This document shows, in pieces, positions 14,281 to 25,924 of a stretch of 64,000 nt of DNA (position 1 is its first letter; each line of letters starts with the position of its first letter). A model generated the notes under the pieces. It did no database searches and had not been told where the DNA came from. It saw only the letters and a program-made list of their open reading frames with translations. This DNA is from Isoperla grammatica (Eukaryota > Arthropoda > Insecta > Plecoptera > Perlodidae), in the NCBI GenBank assembly GCA_945910005.1, contig OX246744.1:46414623-46478622 (forward strand). The letters run 5' to 3'. A program made the translations under genes and the position numbers.

Positions 14281-14550
14281 TAATAATAAATAATTAAACA
14301 AATTGTATTTATGGTCTACCCACTCGGTTACAAGAACAGATTTTCAGCGGGGGACATTTATATACTACTTATTATGGGCTTCGTTGCTATGACGGCTTCA
14401 AAGTCGACGTTTACATATTATAGACCAGTACCATACATATAGATTTAAGTCAAATTCCAAAATTAAAAAACCCCAGCCCGAACCGGGATTCGAACCCCGG
14501 GCCTTCTGCAGTGGAAGCAGGAATAAACCCACTGGACCAACAAGCCTTAG
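14281..14550 (-). mobile_element. SINE family A variant
   Basis: Body variant with GGTCTACCCACTCGGTTACA, CAGCGGGGGACATT and CTTCGTTGCTATGACGGCTT. The head has reversed B box (CCGGGATTCGAACCCC) and CCAACAAGCC. A partial second copy of the tail lies at 14640-14760. Confidence 0.75.
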
Positions 14551-14760
14551 CTGTGTATGATGGCGTAAGCTACACAAGTTATTTAAATTACCTGATTGCA
14601 CTTCTTGTAAATGGAAATACAAAATAATAATAAATAATTAAACAAATTTCAATTAAAAAATTATTATTAATTAAAAAATAATAATAAATAATTAAACGAA
14701 ATGTTGTATTTATGGTCTACCTACTCGGTTACAAGAACAGATTCTCAGCCCACAGATTAA

Positions 14761-14840
14761 AGTCCCCCACTGAAAATCAGTCTTGTTACTGAGTGGGTAG
14801 ACTCTAAATGTGCATTTATTTATTTATTTATTTAATTAAT
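14761..14840 (+). mobile_element. SINE family A 3' end
   Basis: AAAGTCCCCCACTGAAAATC, TACTGAGTGGGTAGACTCTA and a (TTTA)n tail; 5'-truncated. Confidence 0.75.
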
Positions 14841-14967
14841 TAAAAAAGCTAAAGAAATAGGCAGGACCACTTGGTCCTCAACCATAACAGTGATAACAGG
14901 GTAGATCATCTCACTAAAGAAAGCATGTCAATGTTTTTTGAGTAGGTAGTAGATAGATAGATAGATA

Positions 14968-15414
<447 letters not shown>

Positions 15415-15424
15415 ATGGATAGAT

Positions 15425-16389
15425 AGATAAGAGTAGATAGATCCTGATGTGTTATATTTTATTTTATTAATCTGTACTCACCTTTGTGTTCGCAATTAGC
15501 GCTGCACTTGTGCGTATTGCCTGTATTGTCACACTATGCGACCGCCGATTGCGAGACTCAGACAATGACTAAATATTAAATAATGTGTTTGGCTGGACCT
15601 AATGTAGGGTCAGCTACATGCGTCAACTTGAATGAATTGCGGCATTGTTTCTAAAAGTGCACACGTTACAAAACTACATCCGCCTCGCTTTATGTGGCGG
15701 CGTCTTCTGTGCGAGTCAGTAAGTATCAAGTGATATGGATTCCGTTCCGTGCCTTGTTCGATAGTGTGAGTGTGGTTTTACATCCAGGGCCCACCCCGCC
15801 AAGAACAGCTGAGGTGTTGGTAGATAAAAATATAATCATAGATCGATGCGTGTATTTTTAACAAAAACAAATGTCTAAAATACTGTCTTATTGAAATGTT
15901 AACGGTAATTTTCCATGTTTCCTTTGCAAAAAGGGGGGGAGGGGTTGTCCCCTCCCCCCCTCCCCCCCGTGTATACCATAGAGTTAGTTCTATGGTGTAT
16001 ACGCCACTGCACGGGGCTATTCTACTCTATTCTTGGAGTATTCTACTCTTGAATACAACACAAATTGTTGTAGATGCAAAATAACACCTATTATGGGTTA
16101 GCCAAGAACAAATGCATTGGGTTTTAGGAATTATAAACCCAATGCAAGGCTGGATATTCACTGCCAATGCTTTGGGTTTGACTTGAAACCCAACAACATG
16201 GGCAAGCTCTAACTAGCATAGCCTATGACCTACCACTTAATATGATTATTGTTCATACTCACCAAATAATGTCTTCCATCGTAATGATGATCCATGTGTT
16301 CTCTGTTCTATTCTCTTCTGCCTGACTTGTGTTTGCTCACTAACAAGGAAAACGCTCCGCGTTGCCAGTGAGCGGGTTTTTTCAATGTA
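15425..16389. other. Unassigned stretch
   Basis: No supported gene. It contains a C-rich/G-rich foldback around 15935-15970 and short A/T tracts. Confidence 0.5.
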
Positions 16390-16958
16390 TTAAGGGAACA
16401 CTCCTGTCAAAATAAAAAAACTTACAGTTTTTAACTTACAAACTTAGTTTTTTTTTTGTGAAATGGTGTACTTATTAAAAAACTATTCAACATAAAAAAA
16501 AAAAGTGGACTCATAATTTGACCCCCCACCGAATTTTTATATTGTAAAATTTTGCTGTTCGGTTGAAAAAACAAAACTTTTTAACTATGGGCACGATTTT
16601 GGAAAAAATTTATATTAGTGTTCCTTAAGCATGTGTTTAGATAACTGTACATTGATTTTTTTTTCTTCATATATTTGCTCATGTTTTATGTATATTGAAC
16701 TTTAATTAAATTTTATTGTTACTCCTGATGAAGTTCAATATTTTTTTCTGCTCTTAGTTTTAAAGATATGTTAAAAACGTTACACCACTTTTTGCTTACA
16801 TGTTTAAGGAACACACACAACAAAAATTGGCATGATCAGATAATTTTTGCAATGGAAGTGCACTTTTCAAGTTCTAAATTGGTGCTAGAAATATACTCGG
16901 GAAAATGCACTTTTAAGATTTTCTTGCAGAAAACTGTACGTACCCATTGCCATGTAGT

Positions 16959-17327
16959 TTAGAACTGCCCTGCTCCATAGGTTGGCCCTTCTGATTGGGT
17001 TGTCTTCTTCTGGGTTTTTGTTTTGGTCCATTTCTTTAGTTTCCTAGCATTTTTAAATGCATTTTGTAGCCTCCGCGTACTCTGGTTTATGCGACGCGTG
17101 TCTCTTTTTTTGCAGATGTTGCTGGTATTTACACCAGGAGATAACCCAAACAATGACCATTTGACCCTGGCTGTTTCCATGCACCCCTGGTTAAACTCTA
17201 GCACTCCTGCTGCCACTGCACTACACACTTTCGCTTTGCCGACAAATGTGTCTTTGCCGCACTTTCGCCAAATCTCTCTCACTGGAATAGCTTTCCGATT
17301 GCAGCAGTTTACAGTTGTTACATACAA
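16959..17327 (-). pseudogene. C-terminal transposase fragment, frameshifted from the previous one
   Basis: 122 codons. Reads ...GKDTFVGKAKVCSAVAAGVLEFNQG... then LSPGVNT and a basic C-terminus. The AGVLEFNQG and GLSPGVNT motifs resemble the 'FN.G......LGL.PG..T' part of Mutator-like transposases. The catalytic region expected between the two fragments is missing, so the copy is inactive. Confidence 0.45.
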
Positions 17328-17832
17328 CTTTGAACTTACATGACATACCTGTCCTCTCTGCTACTTCAACTCCAAGTTCCATTTGTAAGCATCCTTTGCA
17401 TGGGAATTCTTTGATCAAGTTGTACAAAGAATTACGCTGTACGAAGAAGAACTCGGCACCAGACTCTTGTTCTTGTATTCTTGGCTGCGGCGTAGGCCCT
17501 GGATTCATGTCTGGTGTAGTAGGACTAGACCTACATGTCATACTAAACTTAGATAAGGTTGCAGATGTAGGTGTAACGTTTATATTGTCAGATGAAGTGC
17601 TAGGCCTAGAAGTAGGTTCAGGATCTTGGTCTAGGGCTAGGCCTTGTACAGCTGGAGTGGGCGTAGCAACTTCATTTGTGACATTACTATTGTTAACAAT
17701 AGGCCTAGGCTCATCTTGATCAGAGTCTACAGTAATCTGAATCACGTCTTCACCTGGTGGGCACACAACATCATTTTTCCATCGTTTCGCAGCTAAACGT
17801 TTACCTTTGTCCGACAGCTTCTTCTTAGGCAT
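17221..17832 (-). pseudogene. N-terminal transposase fragment (Mutator/Kolobok-like)
   Basis: 203 codons from MPKKKLSDKGKRLAAKRWK, through a Pro/Ser/Thr-rich stretch, to a segment FFFVQRNSLYNLIKEFPCKG, then C...C..C..C spacing in KFKVVCNNCK. The pattern 'hydrophobic...L..L...F.C..C....L......G....F...C..C' is what I know from N-terminal zinc-ribbon regions of animal Mutator-like transposases. After the last Cys pair the frame seems lost, and the likely continuation is in the overlapping frame at 16959-17327. Function is inferred from family resemblance only. Confidence 0.5.
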
Positions 17833-18429
17833 TGTAACCCTACTTTTGACACCACACTATTTGAAGCACAAAGGTACTCTAGTCCTCAAAAGTAACCTCC
17901 ACAAACAGTTGTATAACTCAATTAATATTTAAACACTATTATGAGTTAATAATATTAATAATAAAGCTTTGAAAAACAGAAAAAGCTTTGATAAAGACGA
18001 AAGTTTGAGACAAGGCGTGTATACAAACAGTTGTCAGTTTATTGCCGGGTGAACAAACGAGATTTGAAATAATCGATTGTGAAACAGTTGCCAAAGTCAC
18101 CAAGAGAGTGCACTGCAGTTCAGTTTGAAGAAGCAAAGACGCTGCTAATAAAGATATAACATTCGACTTTGTAGCGGGAACCAGTAAGAAATTATGATTT
18201 TTTGAAAATCCTACATTTTCAATGAAATTTTCTACAAAAATCTCTAGTAGAGTGCAATTTCGTGCGCGCACTCATGTTTAAAGTTATTTTTCACACAGAT
18301 AAAGTCGCATATACCATATAATATTGCTATATGACGTATTTATAAAGTTTTTAAAAATAAATAGTAAAAAAAAAAAAAAATGGCTAAATTGAAATTTTTG
18401 CCATGTTTTCACCGGAGTGTTCCCTTAAA

Positions 18430-19050
18430 GCAAACACATCTTTTGAATATCATAATATTACTCTTACAAAAAAAAACCTTTATAATAAACAAAATTTGTG
18501 TTTACAAGATAGCGATTTACAATCTTAGAATTTGTGTACATTATTTCTCGATATGTTGCTAATAATTGCACGAAATATTATTTAAATCCGTTGAGAAGTT
18601 TTATTTAAATAAATCAAACCCTTCAAGTTGATTTTTCCATTGATTTCCGCATAATTTCATTCGACCGTGGTCTACTCAATAGGCTATAATTCATAAACTA
18701 TCAAACATATCATTGTATGGAAAAATCGATAATGTAGGTACGGGCTAGATCTGAACTTTCGTATTGTTTAATCATACAATAACCGCATTTAAACCATGAT
18801 AAAAGCTTTTTAATTTGTCGACTAAGCTCGTTGTTTAATTTTGCATGTTTGCCGTGAACATCATAAAACATAACATGTCATTGTAGCCATTCTATGATAG
18901 CTATCAAAATTCAAAATACCTAGTAAAAAAGGTCTGAATGCGCACGCCATTTCGGTAGCATACTATGTGCATTGAACGACATACAACAAAAAATGTATGG
19001 ACTGTTATTAGTGTGGGTGCGGAAATCACAAAAATAAAATACATACAAGG
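18430..19050. other. Unassigned stretch
   Basis: AT-rich, no supported feature. Confidence 0.5.
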
Positions 19051-19059
19051 TTTGTTTTA

Positions 19060-19275
19060 AGATGATGATATTTGGACTTTACGTATCATATTTTTGCAAC
19101 TATGGCTAATTGAAACGATGAGTGGGTAACTATGATGATGAAAAAACACCACACACACACACGATATATCCATGCCCAAGCAAGGATTCCAACCTGGAAC
19201 GCAGATACCTCGGTTTACTAGACCAACGCCTAATCGACCGCGGTCAACAAAGCTGGCGTTTGTTTTCGAAAATAT
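19060..19275 (-). mobile_element. tRNA-derived SINE copy
   Basis: Reverse of the 4200-4320 plus-strand SINE: TGCCCAAGCAAGGATTCCAA, CCTGGAACGCAG and CGACCGCGGTCAAC, with the TTTGCAACTATGGCTAATTG block that recurs at 42455. Confidence 0.65.
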
Positions 19276-19651
19276 CATTTGGAAATACTACAGATGTCAA
19301 TTTATCTTATTGAGTGATTTCATTCAAGTTGTATGTACACGGCCATTGATTCATTTCGACCGCTAACAGTTTACGAACTATGCGCGGAAACTGTTGCCCG
19401 TGATTGGTTAGATTGGCGAGGACTACCTCATTCAGCCAATAAACGCGCTCAAACTGAGCGGTAGTTTGAACTGCATTGAGAATAACAGAGGGAACAAAAT
19501 GTCATTGAAAACAAAGTCACGTAAAGCTGTGATATGCGTCAAACGTGAATGTATATATTATTGTGATGTTTCCATTTGCCCGATTAATCTTATTATATTT
19601 GGTGCGTTCATGGTAGTATAGATATTGCAGTTACTATAAGTCTTATGTCCG

Positions 19652-19772
19652 CTCTTATGACTTCCAACAAAATGTGAAAGTATACGCTATAACTTGTTTT
19701 CACCAAGGAAACCACCAATCAGAGGCTGTGAAATGAAGTCATCTGACACCCAAAACGTTTAGTTGGAAGTCA
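19652..19772. mobile_element. Small inverted-repeat element
   Basis: CTTATGACTTCCAAC at 19654 and its complement GTTGGAAGTCATAAG at 19757 frame about 120 bases. No target duplication recognised. Confidence 0.45.
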
Positions 19773-20389
19773 TAAGATATAGGTATTAGATAAAAAAATC
19801 TTAAACATTTGCTTGTATGCATATTTTATGGACCACTTGCATTCAGAAGGACGTGCAAATATTCCAAAAACTAAACCTACTATGGCGTATGAAAAAAGTT
19901 AATAAGATAAAAATAACATTAATTGTGCTACTGTAAATGTGTACTAGTCCATACACGAGGTTTAAAAACGAACCAAATTCACAATGATATAAAAGCCATA
20001 ACAGTAATATTAAACACCACACACAAACACAGTATTTCCTTTAATTTCCAACAATGATGGCATAAAAGCGCACACCTCTCTGGAGACTACTTCACCTACT
20101 TAAAAGGGTAATAGATAAGGATCTGAGGTTGGTTCGAGTCTAGTTACGTTGAGAACTATATATTTATTATGCATTATCTGCGGATAAGTAACATACCATG
20201 GAGTTGGATTATTTGCACTTATTCTATGCAATTACTTTGTGACAATTTTGAAGTAAGTAACTATAAATCTATATTTCAACCGACAGAAAGCGGGGGTGGC
20301 GTGTACGCCGTGGTTATGGTTGATATTGTCAAAATAAAATAATTTAACAGGCTAGAGACAACGGCGGTTGTGCCTTTATAGGGGGCTAT

Positions 20390-20905
20390 AGGCGGGCCGC
20401 CCACTGTTTGCCGCCTGTCGGCTGTGAGCTTATGGGCCATAGGCGGACCGCCCACTGTTTGCCGCCTGTCGGCTGTACGCTTATGGGCCATAGGCGGACC
20501 GCCCACTGTTTGCCGCCTGTCGGCTGTGAGCTTATAGGCCACAGGTGGGCCGCCTACTGTTTGCCGCCTGTCGGTTGTGAGTTTATGGGCCACAGGCGGG
20601 CCGCCTTCTCTTCGCCGCCTGTCGGTTGTGAGCTTATGGGCCATAGGTGGGCCGCCTACTATTCGCCGCCTGTCGGTTGTGAGCTTATGGGCCATAGGCG
20701 CCCCGCCTACTATTCGCCGCCTGTCGGTTGTGAGCTTATGGGCCATAGGCGGGCCGCCCACTTTTCGCCGCCTGTCGGTTGTGAGCTTATGGGCCATAGG
20801 CGGGCCGCCCACTTTTCGCCGCCTGTCGGTTGTGAGTTTATGGGCCATAGGCGGGCCGCCTACTGTAACCCGTCTGTGAAATTTTGTGTTTATGGGCCAA
20901 AGGCG
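20390..20905 (+). repeat. 60-bp GC-rich tandem repeat, about nine units
   Basis: Unit words: GGGCCATAGGCGGGCCGCC, ACTGTTTGCCGCCTGTCGG and TGTGAGCTTAT. The unit is a multiple of three, so both strands stay open over the array; these ORFs are not supported as genes. Related sequence at 12500-12720. Confidence 0.92.
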
Positions 20906-21100
20906 GGCCGCTGAAGGAAAACGTTTGCAGCAGTTTGCCGCTGATGGGCCATAAGCACACACCAGTTCTGTGCTTGCTGGGTAATTAGGCTTGTGCATCT
21001 ACTAAGCAGAAGACTGCGAATGTGTGAAAGAACGCCAGGAATCTATATAAGGTGAGGTCGATATACGAATACTTACGTTGTGGCTAGTATACATATATAA

Positions 21101-21314
21101 AACCTAGTAGTTGGACTATACACTGATCCTTGTCAAGATCAAAGAATTAAAAACGCAATATTTCGAGCCCTAATCAGAGCTCTTCGACGGGCGAAATCAC
21201 ACTCAAATCCCAGTGTGATTTCGCCCGTCGAAGAGCTCTGATTAGGGCTCGAAATATTGTGTTTTTAATTCTTTGATCTTGACAAGGAACAGTGTATAGT
21301 CCAACTACTAGGTT
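21101..21314. repeat. Near-perfect 103-bp hairpin
   Basis: Arms at 21101-21203 and 21212-21314 with an 8-base loop (CAAATCCC). Only two mismatches found by eye. The left arm starts AACCTAGTAGTTGGACTATA. No ORF. Could be a foldback transposon or a hairpin-RNA source. Confidence 0.92.
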
Positions 21315-21319
21315 TAATA

Positions 21320-21819
21320 TAACGTTTTACCTGTTCTACTATGTTTCCGTCCTTTAATCAACGATTCAGAATACTATACATATGCTTGCGTCATAGATGA
21401 GTGAGTGAGTCGTGGCCGACCAGCGAGCCTATATTTTCAAATACAGATCACTGATTGGCTACGAGTTCCTCGTCTGTGACGAATGCATCTGTAAGGTTGT
21501 CTAGGTACACGCAGGGATATTTACATTAATTTCTCTAGTTTGCCACAGTTTGCCACGCCCACATATCCCTTATGATAATGCATGTCCTAGATCTAGCTAC
21601 GGCCAGAGGCGGCATTAGAGAGTCTAGGGGGGAAGAGGGGCGCGCGCCCCCCAATCATCATCTGCGTCTCATCCCCAATATGTTTTTTTTAGTCAATCCG
21701 AAATATTCTAGAGTCTATACCAAGTTAAAGTTTGGCATTTTTATGGTTCCAACCTATGGTTTCCTGGAAACAATTTTTGCTTTACTGTGAAGCAACCAGT
21801 TTTGACAACATTAATTAAA
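21320..21819. other. Unassigned stretch before the Helitron
   Basis: No supported gene. A family D edge (TGCCACGCCCACATATCC) lies at 21549. Confidence 0.5.
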
Positions 21820-21892
21820 TCTATATATATATATATATATAAAAGAAAGATGTATATTATGTATGTCCTTTATACATTACTAAACCATTCAT

Positions 21893-23610
21893 TCGATCTC
21901 CATGAAACTTGGCACATATATGTATTTTTTCACGGGGAAGGTTTCTATGCTATCCATTTTGGTTTTGCACGTGGTGATCGGTGCCTGCAAAGAGGGCTCA
22001 CCAATGAATTGACTTCGACACCGTTGGTACATATCACCATGAAACTTTGCACTTATATGTATTTTTTCACGGGGAAGGTTTCTATGCTATCCTTTTTGCT
22101 GTAACTTCCCCACGTGGTGATCGGTGCCTGCAAAGAGGGCTCACCAATGAATTGACTACGACACCGTTGGACATATCACCATGAAACTTTGCACTTATAT
22201 GTATTTTTTCACGGGGAAGGTTTCTATGCTATCCATTTTGCTGTAACTTCCCCACGTGGTGATCGGTGCCTGCAAAGAGGGCTCACCAATGAATTGACTT
22301 CGACACCGTTGGACATATCACTAGAGATGCAAGAAAATGGTTTTATTTTTCTTCACTTTTCGTTTTAAAAACTGAGAATTATGGTGTTTTGCGGTGTTAT
22401 TGTTTTTTTAATCAAAAATCGTGTTTTTACATAAAATCATTGATAAAACTAAAAAAGGTTACCTTTTCTAAACTATTATAATATGTGTATGCCGTATGGC
22501 CCTAAATGTATATACATAGTGATGGGCGTCAAAGATTAGATTAGACTGCAGAGAAGTAAGTGGTGATGATGCGGGCTTTTTATTTCGTAATTCTTGTGAA
22601 GATTTGAACAGAAGGGAATACAAAATTACGAATTACTTTTAATAATGGTGTTATTTTGCTAGAAAGTGGCAATTATGGACTATGGTGTTATATCGCGAAC
22701 CAACTCATAATTCGTTTTATAAGTATTTTATGGTGTTATTTCGCGATTTGAATCTGAATCCCAGTGACGCATAACGTAAAGAAATGTTGAAACCAGCACT
22801 CTAGAGTGTTTTGTTACACTTTTCGTTTTATCGTGCATTGCGAAAAACTTGCATCTCTACATATCACCATGAAACTTGGCACATATATGTATTTTTTTCA
22901 CTGGGAAGGTTTCTATGCTATCCATTTTGGTTTTGCACGTGGTGATCGGTGCCTGCAAAGAGGGCTCACCAATGAATTGACTTCGACACCGTTGGTACAT
23001 ATCACCATGAAACTTTGCACTTATATGTATTTTTTCACGGGGAAGGTTTCTATGCTATCCTTTTTGCTGTAACTTCCCCACGTGGTGATCGGTGCCTGCA
23101 AAGAGGGCTCACCAATGAATTGACTACGACACCGTTGGACATATCACCATGAAACTTTGCACTTATATGTATTTTTTCACGGGGAAGGTTTCTATGCTAT
23201 CCATTTTGCTGTAACTTCCCCACGTGGTGATCGGTGCCTGCAAAGAGGGCTCACCAATGAATTGACTTCGACACCGTTGGACATATCACCATGAAACTTG
23301 GCACATATATGTATTTTTTTCACTGGGAAGGTTTCTATGCTATCCATTTTGGTTTTGCACGTGGTGATCGGTGCCTGCAAAGAGGGCTCACCAATGAATT
23401 GACTTCGACACCGTTGGACATATCACCATGAAACTTTGCACTTATATGTATTTTTTCACGGGGAAGGTTTCTATGCTATCCATTTTGCTGTAACTTCCCC
23501 ACGTGGTGATCGGTGCCTGCAAAAAAGGGCTCACCAATGAATTGACTTCGACACCGTTGGACATATCACCATGAAAGTTGGTACATGTATTTGTATTATT
23601 TTACGGGGAA
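21893..23610 (+). repeat. 137-143-bp tandem repeat inside the Helitron
   Basis: Units share CATATCACCATGAAACTT, TTTTTTCACGGGGAAGG and GTGGTGATCGGTGCCTGCAA. Starts near 21893, 22030, 22172, 22314/22860 (split by the hAT), 22998, 23140, 23282, 23419 and 23562. A three-unit order (with the GGTTTTGCACGTGG variant first) repeats, showing a higher-order duplication of about 420 bases. Confidence 0.92.
22322..22859. mobile_element. hAT MITE nested in the Helitron
   Basis: 8-base target duplication CATATCAC at 22314-22321 and 22860-22867. Termini TAGAGATGCAAG and exact complement CTTGCATCTCTA. 538 bases; no transposase. The target site is inside a 142-bp unit, so insertion came after that array formed. 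Confidence 0.92.
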
Positions 23611-23854
23611 GAATGACTTATCGTGTACTATACCTACCAGCCACACAGGCACATAAACACCGGTAGAGTCGGTGTCAAATAGTTGTGACACAGTTCGCGT
23701 GTGTTCGTTGTGAACTATAGATGTTTACTTAGTTACGTTTGGTACCTGGGTTGGTCACATTCGAATCCATAGTTTATCCAATGAGAAGGAGTTCACGTGA
23801 CTGACCATTTTTTTGCGTTTAAAGTAATAAACTTAATTCGCTGTTAATTCAATT

Positions 23855-24478
23855 ATGCCACCCAAACGAAACAATATCGGTCGATCTACACCTCAAGCAA
23901 GAAAGAAAAGAGCATCACGAGCATCAGAAACAGACGAGCAACGGGAAGCAAGACACGAAACCGTCCGAGTTCACAATGCTCAAGCCAGATCGTGTGAAAC
24001 AGACGAGCAACGGGAAGCAAGACACGAAACCGTCCGAGTTCACAATGCTCAAGCCAAATCGTGTGAAACAGACGAGCAACGGGAAGCAAGACTCGAAAGT
24101 GTCCGAGTTCACAATACTCAAGCCAGATCGTGTGAAACAGACGAGCAACGGGAAGCAAGACACGAAACCGTCCGAGTTCACAATGCTCAAGCCAAATCGT
24201 GTGAAACAGACGAGCAACGGGAAGCAAGACTCGAAACCGTCCGAGTTCACAATGCTCAAGCCAGATCGTGTGAAACAGACGAGCAACGGGAAGCAAGACT
24301 CGAAACCGTCCGAGTTCACAATGCTCAAGCCAGATCGTGTGAAACAGACGAGCAACGGGAAGCAAGACACGAAACCGTCCGAGTTCACAATGCTCAAGCC
24401 AGACGAACAATGCACACTGATTTACATCTTAGTGCATTCCATTCAGTGGCATTGCAACGCATGCCGGGTACTCGCTAG
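23855..24478 (+). pseudogene. Helitron protein N-terminus, truncated
   Basis: 207 codons starting MPPKRNNIGRSTPQARKKRA. There are seven 23-residue repeats of the form CETDEQREARHETVRVHNAQ, encoded by a 69-bp tandem repeat. Such basic N-terminus plus ETxEQREAR repeats are typical of animal Helitron Rep/Hel proteins. After DLHLSAFH the sequence jumps to the element's 3' end. The stop TAG is the last three bases of the terminal CTAG, so the reading frame ends exactly at the transposon edge. Rep and helicase motifs are absent. Confidence 0.75.
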
Positions 24479-24479
24479 T

Positions 24480-24840
24480 AAATAAATAAAATAATTAATT
24501 AACATTTAGAGTCTACCCACTCAGTAACTAAACTGATTTTCAGTGTGGGACTTTAATTTCAAGCGACTAAACCAACCCTGTAGGCTCCGAACACCATCGA
24601 CGAGTGAGCGATAACCAATCAAAGACCTATATTTCAAATACGTAACATATGAATCAGTGATTGGACAGTGCGAACACCTGCGGACCAAAGCCAGAATCAA
24701 CAAGGCCGATTCAGAACAACTTTGAATCTAATGAGTGCTTCGTTGCTAGGACGGCTCCAAAGTCACCGTTTACTTATTCCTCAGTCAAGTAATGGAATTG
24801 AATCCACATTAGAGGTTAAAAAACTAATGCCTGAAGCGGT
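24480..24840 (-). mobile_element. SINE family A copy, head missing
   Basis: AT-rich tail directly adjoins the Helitron's 3' end, so the Helitron probably inserted into this SINE's tail. Body complete as far as TTTACTTATTCCTCAGTCAA and GAATCCACATTAGAGG; the tRNA-like head is lost. Confidence 0.8.
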
Positions 24841-25224
24841 AAAAATGTGTATCAAAAATATAGTGACACAATACCAATAAGCCTACCTAGAAAATTCTGT
24901 ACAAGTAGGTAAACATTTCTAATGATGCCACTAAGAGTTTGAAAGGCAAACATCTGTACCCATGGAAACACTCCCACCCACATCAGTGTAGCCTGTGAGG
25001 GGTGAGAAGGCGATAGTATCGCTCGATGCCGAGTGGAGCGCTAGTGCGCCTGCGTGACGCGGCATGAATGAAGACGGCTGGCGAGTCATCGCCCACACAC
25101 ACATCTAGCGGGGGGGCTCCCACGGGCCCAGCTACTGACATCAACCCAGCCAACCCACATGAATGGATGGGCCCATTGCCAAAACAAACAAACACCATTA
25201 ATCCCAGCCCTTGTCAAAGCAGTT
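24841..25224. other. Unassigned stretch
   Basis: No supported feature. GC is higher around 25060-25140; short ORFs there have no recognised content. Confidence 0.45.
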
Positions 25225-25880
25225 CTCCGTCTTGTTATACTAGCCACGATGTAAGCATTCGCATACCGACCTCAGATCCTTATCTACTGCGCTAGTTCAA
25301 CGAAATTCAACGGATTCCTGGCGTTCTTTCATGCCGCATTTACATCCACTTAACGCTCGTAAATTAACATACGCAAATTTCAAACTTCGTCAAATTTATA
25401 TGGTTGTCTACAACTAATCTAAGAAATTAACAAAATTTACTTCAATCAACAAATCAGAATATTACTGGGGGAGAGAATTTGCTCTGCGCATGCGCCACTT
25501 TGTCAAATTAACGAAAAGTTGAATTTGATTGAACTTTCGCCTCAGCTTGGCTTGGCGTACGTAGCGTTAATTTGCTTAATTTCAATGTAGACTATTTCCA
25601 TTTGATTTGTACAGGCTCAACTCGTGGGCGTACGTCAAGTAAGTTAATTTACGAACGTTAAGTGGTTGTAAACGCGGCTTCACACTTTCGTAAATTTAAG
25701 TCTTCCGCTCAAGCTTAATTAGCCACGCCCACCGTTCTAGGTAATCAACGGAAGGTCGTAAAATATCCTTAATGGATGTTTCAATTAGATGGTAGGAAAC
25801 TAGAGAAGTAGAAAATTAAGTTGGTACCGTTGGACGCGGCTATGACGTAAGCATGAGAATACTCACGTTGAGGCAACTAT
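25225..25880 (+). repeat. Dispersed repeat family D, long copy split by a MITE
   Basis: Blocks CCTGGCGTTCTTTCA (25317) and TCACACTTTCG (25679) are contiguous in the 3361 copy but separated here by the MITE at 25333-25678. The right part has AGCCACGCCCACCGTTCTAG, AAGTTGGTACCGTTGGACGC and GACGTAAGCATGAGAATACT. Confidence 0.7.
25333..25678. mobile_element. MITE inserted into family D
   Basis: Inverted ends of about 37 bases: GCCGCATTTACATCCACTTA with AACG.TCGTAAATTAAC on the left, complement on the right (GTTAATTTACGAACGTTAAG ... AACGCGGC). TTCA/TTCA flanks are a possible target duplication. Confidence 0.75.
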
Positions 25881-25924
25881 GTGTAAAGGGTATTGTAGCA
25901 AGAGAAACAAGATAAGTGGGTTCG

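Larger units (their letters stand above)
16394..18424 (-). mobile_element. TTAA-flanked Kolobok/Mutator-like DNA transposon, degenerate
   Basis: TTAA at 16390-16393 and 18425-18428; 11-base inverted termini GGGAACACTCC. Two overlapping minus-strand reading frames resemble an animal Mutator-like/Kolobok transposase. Additional TTAA-linked words (GTGTTCC at 16618, GGAACAC at 16808) suggest a second related element between 16394 and 16624 joined to one at 16808-18424. TTAA duplication is typical of Kolobok and piggyBac; the protein fits the first better. Confidence 0.65.
21820..24478 (+). mobile_element. Helitron, internally deleted, both ends present
   Basis: The 5' end TCTATATATATATATA...AAAAG with GTCCTTTATACATTACTA and CCATGAAACTTGGCACA matches the usual start of animal Helitrons. 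The 3' end has a hairpin at 24448-24465 (GGCATTGC-AAC-GCATGCC) 13 bases before the terminal CTAG (24475-24478). The element sits between A (21819) and T (24479), as Helitrons do. It contains a 142-bp tandem array, a nested hAT element, and the N-terminal part of a Rep/helicase-type gene; the Rep and helicase domains are deleted. Confidence 0.85.

Noticed and set aside
20276..20998. Minus-strand 240-codon and plus-strand 168-codon ORFs
   Set aside because: Produced by a 60-bp tandem repeat whose length is a multiple of three; no start context, domain or selection signal seen.
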